A stretch of DNA of 64,000 nt, from positions 8,432,001-8,496,000 of the forward strand of contig OZ020269.1 of NCBI GenBank assembly GCA_963971225.1. Direction: 5' to 3'. The notes under the pieces are model-generated. The model made no database searches. It was not told where the DNA came from and worked only from the letters and a program-made list of their open reading frames with translations. Positions 58,180 to 64,000 of this stretch are shown here, piece after piece (within the stretch, counting starts at the first letter, position 1; each line of letters opens with the position of its first letter). The translations under genes and the position numbers were made by a program. The stretch comes from Melieria omissa. Lineage: Eukaryota > Arthropoda > Insecta > Diptera > Ulidiidae.

Positions 58180-59287
58180 TGTAACGAATACTAGTTCTAG
58201 TGGGCTGGTACGTATCTCTGGATTGTGCAATTCCATCCAGGTCGTCGACTCGTTTAACCAAGTGCTCTACTCGCGTCTCCAGGCGCTCGACTTTCCCATT
58301 AATCCTGTCTGAGATTTCCTCCACTTTCTGCTCCAAGCGCACAGAATTTTCCTGAAGCTTACTAGACAACTTCCAGTTTTGCCGAAATTTCCTGATTTGT
58401 AGTTTCGAGTTTCGCTGCCATTTGCTCTGACATTTCCCGATTTTCACGGTTTGAAGCCTCGATTTTCGCAGAAGTTTCTTGAAACATGCCTCTCATTGCA
58501 ACCATAAGCTGGCTCATGTCCATTGCTTGTGGTGGCCGCTGCAGCCGTACTTTGCATCGACGCAGCACCCGCAGGTGATTTCTCCACCTTGGCCGATGCC
58601 TCTTGTTCCTTGTTCCGAACTCGTGTGCAGCCCAATCGATGCCTCGTGATTCACACGCCTCTCGCAAGCGCAGCAGTCGGCAAATTCCATGCAACCATCT
58701 CCTTCTTCAGCTGGTCCACCTTCAGCAGCTCGAATTTAACCATGTTTGCGCTTTTATAATTTTATTTATTTATTTCTATTTTTTTTTATCTTCAGTAACA
58801 CAATCCCACTTCTGACACCAATACTACGAATACTAGTTCGAGTGGGCTGGATTGTGCGTATTTCTGGATTGTGCAATTTAAAATAAAAAAAAACACTTAA
58901 TTTCTCAAACGCAGTCAATAAAACCAACAATCACTTTATTCCACAAATTTCACACTTTACTGTCTTTAGACTTAATTATTTGCTTAATTACTTCGTGTGG
59001 CACCCTCACTTGCCTAAACCAAGACTGACTCGGTGTGCCGTACCCGGCTGCCTTTTATACCTGTCCGGTTATCGCACAGATCGGTCCCGCACATTCTAAT
59101 TGCACTAGAAGTTTCCATTATTATCGCGTTTCCTCATTGCCAGATCGAATTATAGCAAGTCGTTGTACTTTAAAGTGCGTGCCTAAAAGTATGCCCGTAA
59201 AAGCATTCATAGCACGGCGCGTAGCGACAGGGCGCCTTGCACAGCGACCGGCTGCTTTGCACAGCGACAGACTGTCTTATCGTTACA
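58180..59287 (-). mobile_element. LTR retrotransposon remnant with 4-bp target duplication
   Basis: ATAC flanks both ends on + (58176-58179 and 59288-59291). The ends are inverted TGTAACG and CGTTACA. On the minus strand the 5' LTR occupies about 59287-58825, with TATAAAAG near 59059 and AATAAA near 58938. A primer-binding site follows (TGGTGTCAGAAGTGGGATTG, 58820-58801), matching a tRNA 3' end, probably Leu. A broken gag lies from 58743 to about 58230. The last 50 or so bases (58230-58180) match the end of the LTR. Most of gag, all of pol and most of the 3' LTR are absent. Confidence 0.8.
58230..58743 (-). pseudogene. Broken gag-like gene of the LTR remnant
   Basis: The start at 58743 opens a segment resembling a SAP-like gag N-terminus (FELLKVDQLKKEMV), which meets an in-frame TGA after about 30 codons. 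Two further frames carry MSQLMVAMRGMFQET and a coiled coil (VEEISDRINGKVERLETRV). At least two frameshifts separate these parts. It has no function now. Confidence 0.65.
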
Positions 59288-59291
59288 ATAC

Positions 59292-61840
59292 ATTTTTTGT
59301 TGGTCCTTAAAATAGTTTGAAGTTTTACGAAAAATACAAAATTAATAAACTGAATATTTAAGTTTAAAGAAGAGAAGTATACACGTTTTTTTAATGGTAT
59401 ATCTTAATATAGTAAAGGAAGAAGAAGCAGAAAACTTTAGATAACTTTGACGTTTTCTTTCAATTTAGATATTTCTTTTTTTTTTTAGATATTCTACTTC
59501 GCTACCTATTGTTGTTCTTTACTCATACCAGATAGACAGTTTTCCTTACCCAAAAATTAAAACAACAACCTTATCAAAAAATGTTTACTAACATAAGTAA
59601 AACAAACATACACTTAAATTGTTGCAAGCCCCTTCAGCGCTCTCTCTCACACACACACACACACATCTAGGATCACATGCGCTCCGTTGCAATTTTCAGC
59701 GCCATTTACTTCCGCTGCGAGTGTGCTTTCCTGTTCCGCCGTTTGGCATAAACGGACGGCGCGTAAAAATTGCAGTCATAAATATGTGACGAATAAACAA
59801 CGACAAAGTGCACTGTGCGAACATGAAACCATGAAAATGCATTTCCAGCCCACACACATGGCCGCAGTTGCGCCCCTGCGCTCAACTTCCGCTAAAGCAC
59901 TTCATAAATTGACTCACTTTGCAAGAAAAGAAAAAACATGGCCTCAAATGCAAATTAAAACAAATAAACAAACAAAAAAAATGCCAAAGGCGCAAATCTA
60001 CAACTTCAACAACAACAATAAAACAGCAACAATAATAGCGACGAAAGTGCCAGCAAAGAAAAGAAAAGTGTCAATGGAAAAGTTGCAAGTTGCTTTTTTC
60101 TTGCCAGTCCGGAACTAAAGACGAAAGGAATTCCGCAAGAGATTTGCAAATTATGGCAACGTCTGCGAAATGCAACAGCTGCAACGGACGTCAGCCGCAG
60201 CAGCTGAGCGAGATGGCTGCAGCAAGTGGCAAGTGGCAATGGGCAAAGTGGCAACATGAAAGTGCAGCTGACGAGGCGACTGGCGACGTTCTGCAGCGAC
60301 TTAGCGCGTCCTCGGGCGGCTGCGGCTAGACAGAAGAAGAAGAAGAAGAGCGTAGTTATTCAATTGAAGTAGAATTAAAAAAAAAATTCAAAATTGCTTA
60401 CATTGAGCAAATAAAGCACACAGCAAACGAATAAAAATAAAAATAAGAAAAATAAAAAAAAGGAAACGAATATTTGGCAAAATAAATTTCATGTTTGGCA
60501 ATCATAATAATTCCACATTTAGTGGCAATAATTCTGTGAGCACTCAAACAACAACAACAACAAAAAGAAACAACAATAGCAACAGCAACTAATAGAATAA
60601 CAAAAATAAACAAGTTGCAAGCGGCTGGTGCCGACAAAAGCGCAAATGGCCGCCGGGTGTCTGAGTGGGGAGCGGAGAGAAGTGGCACAAAGGTCTCCCC
60701 CTGTGTTTGTGTATTTGTGTGGCAAAAGGAAACATAAAGCAAAGCAACATCACATAAAAAATGTTGGTCGTATTGCCAACAACGACAACAACAACAACAC
60801 TGAAACACTAAAACTAACAACAACAACAACAGTAGTGAAACATTTGGATAGAAGTGTTGTGTGTACGAGTTTTGAATAGATTGAGTTGTTGTTTGTGCAG
60901 GGAGTGAAGCGGTGCTGGTCAGGCGCACCGTGAAAGAGTGCAGGAAGGGGACGCTGTGTCGCTTTAGATTTTGGGCTTTGCCGATTTGGTCATTTCGTAG
61001 AAGCAAAGCCATATTAAGATTTACGATTTTTGAAAGTATAACATTTTGGTGTTCAATAACAGTAGAAATGTTACATTTTTCCCCCATTCCACAATGCTTC
61101 AACAAAGCTCTAAGAGTTTGTTGTATAAGGACCCACATGACATCTATGAGCCAATAGTGTGGACTAAAGTCTTTTCGAAAAAACTGAATTCAAGCATCAC
61201 ATAAAACTTCTGAACAGAGTAGAGACTGTGGTCTACTTTAATAAACTGCACCTAAGTCTTTTTTAGGCTCTTCCAGAATTGAACCCTTATTTAAATGTTT
61301 GAGTTTCCCGGCTCCGCATCACTGTTTAGGGTCTGTTAAGTATTTTGGCTGTTTTTTTTTACTTTCTAATTGACTTAAGAAGAACGGAATCTTACAGACA
61401 GTCAAGTCGCCTTCCTGGGCCTCAGTTGTAATAACATCTCAGACTGTTACCGACTGACATTACCATCTCGCAATGTGTAATAAGACCTTATCTACCCTAA
61501 CCTAATTAAACCCAGCGAGCAAAATTGACCGACAACTTATTATCTTATTACTTATATTATACAAATCGTCTAAGCGCCACTAAGCAATCCCCCTCACGAC
61601 CTAAGCTCCTGTGCCCAGTGCCGCCTAGCTGCAAATGTAATCTTTTTTGCTCCCCAAAAGTATGCAACACTCAGTTGGCGAGTAATGGCTGTAACCGGCA
61701 GCGCGAAGCGGCATTGCATGCGGCATGTCTGCTGCTGCACATTTCGCAAATTGAAATTTTAATCAAATAAATTCGAGCGTATGTCTTCTTTTGCCCCTCT
61801 CTGCCTCTTCATCTTCTTGATGTATTTGTTGTGCTGCTTT
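59292..61840. other. Intergenic region, no gene recognised
   Basis: Contains a CA microsatellite (59648-59665), CAA-rich tracts (60000-60030, 60550-60590, 60790-60830) and AT-rich sequence. The 246-codon minus-strand frame at 61138-60398 is Cys/Leu/Ser-rich translation of those tracts with no domain, so I do not call it a gene. Confidence 0.55.
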
Positions 61841-61932
61841 TTTATTCAACGAGCATAAGTACATTTTCGTTAGGAATTTTCATTGCCTGCATAAATTTGC
61901 CGTCGCAGCCAGTTGGCCAGTTGCAGCCGCAC

Positions 61933-63185
61933 TCACATCGTCACCAGTGCGTCCTTGCAGCGGCGCGCAAAGGCCAACGTTTCGCTGCACTCTTGCGTAT
62001 TGGCCCAGCGATTCTTGGGGCAGTTGTGAAAGAAGTAGTGTATGACACAGGCCAGGATGACGCTGGGCTTGGGATCGCATTGCATTCCGCTGCCAAAGCC
62101 GCTCAGCTTCTGTATGAACTCCGCGGCGGCCTTTTCGGCTGTGGGAATATTTGCGATCAGTGCGGCTGTGTAATGCAGTTATTAGGGTTTGTGCTCACCT
62201 TTGCCATGGCAGTGATTGAAGGCGGCGATCATTTCGCGCTCGTACTCCGGATCGTCCTTGTGCACCAGCTTGTAGTGGCGCCGCACGGCATCCATGTCCA
62301 GTTCGTGTTGCGAGTTGAAAAAACGATACTCGCGGAAGACACACTGACCCCAGCACATGCCGTGTGCCACCTGCTCGACGGTGACATCCTCGACGGCCTC
62401 CTCGTTGGCTGCGGGCAGCTTGAAGCCGGTCTCGCGTGCGCACTTCTCGGTGATGTCGTTGTGGCCGTCCGGGTGCTTGCAGCAGTAGTGAATGTGATCC
62501 TCGCGTATGCGCTCCGGATGGTTGCAATGGATGCGGACGGCGAGCAGCATACTCTGTGGTGAAAGTTCAGTTATTTAGTGTTTAAATATGAATAAAAAAT
62601 TTTTGAAAATATAAAATTAAAAAAAATTCTTTTTAAAACTTGAGTCTGTTTTATAGCGAATTTATAGCGAAACAGGGTTGGAGACAAACATTTTTATAAA
62701 CAAAATTCAACTTTTATATTTTGTATGCTTTATCTGACAATTATTTTTTTAGCTGAAAATTTCAGCATTGTAAGATTTTTAAAAATTTTAAATAAATCGA
62801 TTTTAAGTTTTCGCGTTTTTCCTTTATTTTTTTATATTGTGTTATTATGCAATTTCAAATCATATTTTAATTTTGAAATCAAAATTAATTTAATTTAAAT
62901 TATTTTTTTAATAAACTTTTTTTGATTTAATTTTATTAAATTTAATTTTTTAATTTAATTTTTAATTTTGTATGGTTTATCTGGCAATGATTTTATAAGC
63001 TTGAATTTTTTGCATAATTTTCAAATTTGTTAGAATTTTAAATAAACCGATTTTTTCCTTTCATATTTTCTTGTTTGAGTTTGTGTTATGATGAAATTTC
63101 ACAACATGTTTTAATTTTAAAATATGTTAACATAATTTACCTCCAAGCGAATGAGTAACAATAAGCGTAAAATTATTTTCAGCAT
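61933..63185 (-). CDS. Plus-C odorant-binding protein (OBP-E)
   Basis: Three minus-strand coding segments: 63185-63141, 62553-62199 and 62165-61933, with phases 0 and 1 as in OBP-D, giving 210 residues. The first segment encodes the signal peptide (MLKIILRLLLLIRLE, continuing SMLLA in segment 2); an ATG at 62550 gives a shorter frame without a full signal, so I prefer 63185. All twelve cysteines are present: IHC, YCC, KC, CWGQC, NHC, C4a-x9-C5-x8-C6-Pro (HNCP) and two more at nine-residue steps. It is paralogous to OBP-D and faces it tail to tail. Intron 1 (587 bp) is very AT-rich and internally duplicated. AATAAA (minus) lies at 61846-61841. Confidence 0.93.
62718..63055. repeat. Diverged duplication inside intron 1 of OBP-E
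   Basis: TTGTATGCTTTATCTGACAA near 62721 recurs as TTGTATGGTTTATCTGGCAA near 62968 (offset about 247 bp). The following AAATAAATCGATTTT and AAATAAACCGATTTT also match. It explains why this intron is longer than others in the cluster. Confidence 0.7.
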
Positions 63186-63209
63186 AACGTCGAACTTTAG
63201 CTCTGAAAC

Positions 63210-63248
63210 TGACTGAGTTTCTCTTTCATGCCAAACGAGAAATTTATA
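63210..63248 (-). promoter_or_regulatory. Core promoter of OBP-E
   Basis: On the minus strand TATAAATT (63248-63241) is followed 34 bases later by an arthropod initiator TCAGT (63216-63212), with a second TCAGT just after. The start codon lies about 30 bases downstream, giving a very short leader. Confidence 0.65.
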
Positions 63249-63249
63249 A

Positions 63250-64000
63250 AATTTTCAATTTGCTGCCGAATTATTTTTTGGCGTTTAGTGGCCTGGAACA
63301 ACTTGCAATTCGGATGACCAAATGTTGGCATCATTAGCCTTAATTGGTACTTTATTTGATTTATTAATTAGTTTTGTGGTTTGTGCAAATATTAAAAATG
63401 TTTCATATTTAATTGAAAGCGCAGTGAAGTGACTAAACCGAACTAAGAGACTGTGAAAATGATTGTGGCGAAGGTGAAGCAGGAGGACTCGCAGACAAAT
63501 TACATTCTCGCTTAACCTATGAGCCATTAATGCCGCTAAAATGCTTCAATAACACTGGCGAAAACAACCACAACAACAACAATAAGAATCAGTAGAAAAT
63601 CAAGCGCCCCAACAACAATGCGACAGACAATAAAACGCGCTTCGTGCTCGCCATATCTATTACCGTGTCCGCCAGCAAAGTATCTCAATGACTCTTTCCG
63701 GGCGAAATGAAAAAGCAAAAGATGTGAAAAAAATTTCAACATTATTTTTCAAAGTCTTAAGAAAGCGGGAAAAGCAAGCAGCTAGCAAAAACAAAAGAAC
63801 AAAAATAATTCCAAGCCATGTTTGCACTTTCGCACATAAACACACAAACGCAACTATGTCGAGATACTCGGCGAGGCATTGTTTCTTCGCTATCGGACAG
63901 CCCAGGCTGTTGTAGGTAAGTTGCCGAGGCAGGCAAAAGCAATTTCGCCCGCAAGGACCGAAAACGTCGAGTAGCAGCAGCAAAGGGTTTGGTGCTCCTT
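63250..64000. other. Right-end intergenic sequence, no gene recognised
   Basis: AT-rich with a CAA run near 63565-63585. Short ORFs on both strands overlap each other and show no domain. Confidence 0.5.

Noticed and set aside
60398..61138. 246-codon minus-strand ORF
   Set aside because: It is built from CAA/TTG tracts, gives Cys/Leu/Ser-rich low-complexity protein, and has no domain or splice context.

Overview
The window looks like nuclear DNA of a higher fly (Diptera, Brachycera), most likely a tephritid-type fruit fly. The evidence is the short AT-rich introns (mostly 50-75 bp), Plus-C odorant-binding protein (OBP) genes, dense CAA/CAG and TTG low-complexity tracts, and a dipteran mix of transposons: mariner, DD37E Tc1-like, TTAA-flanked elements, an R1-clade non-LTR element and an LTR remnant. 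The species assignment is inference; no rRNA or other marker gene is present.

Layout. From 1 to about 43.6 kb I recognise no protein-coding gene. This long stretch is low-complexity non-coding DNA carrying satellite-like repeats (1-1700), a small internally deleted mariner (1843-2408), a nested Tc1-like plus MITE insertion (9483-11291), a TTAA-flanked element with a long ORF (13750-14448), an R1-clade retrotransposon tail in an AC-rich repeat (18021-18947), a hAT-like MITE (22427-22668), a tRNA-like SINE head (about 30.8 kb), a 370-bp GATA microsatellite (35288-35657) and a broken RNase H domain (39758-40290). It may be an intergenic desert or the intron of a large gene outside the window.

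From 43.7 to 63.2 kb lies a gene cluster. Five Plus-C OBP genes surround one flagellar gene, CFAP61. OBP-A and OBP-B are tandem on +. The 17-coding-segment CFAP61 is on - (46602-52152). OBP-C is on - just upstream of it, OBP-D is on +, and OBP-E is on -. I traced all coding segments by splice signals and reading-frame continuity. A-E would encode secreted, disulphide-rich carriers; CFAP61 would encode an axonemal radial-spoke protein.

Main observations. OBP-B has lost exactly two of the twelve Plus-C cysteines (C2 and C4a), each explainable by one base, and also the TATA box that its tandem twin keeps. OBP-C carries every intron position found separately in the A/B and D/E pairs, so it resembles the ancestral gene structure. 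Several mobile elements have well-defined ends and target duplications: a DD37E element split by a MITE, a TTAA element sitting in a tandem repeat whose other copy preserves the empty site, and a 1.1-kb LTR remnant flanked by ATAC.
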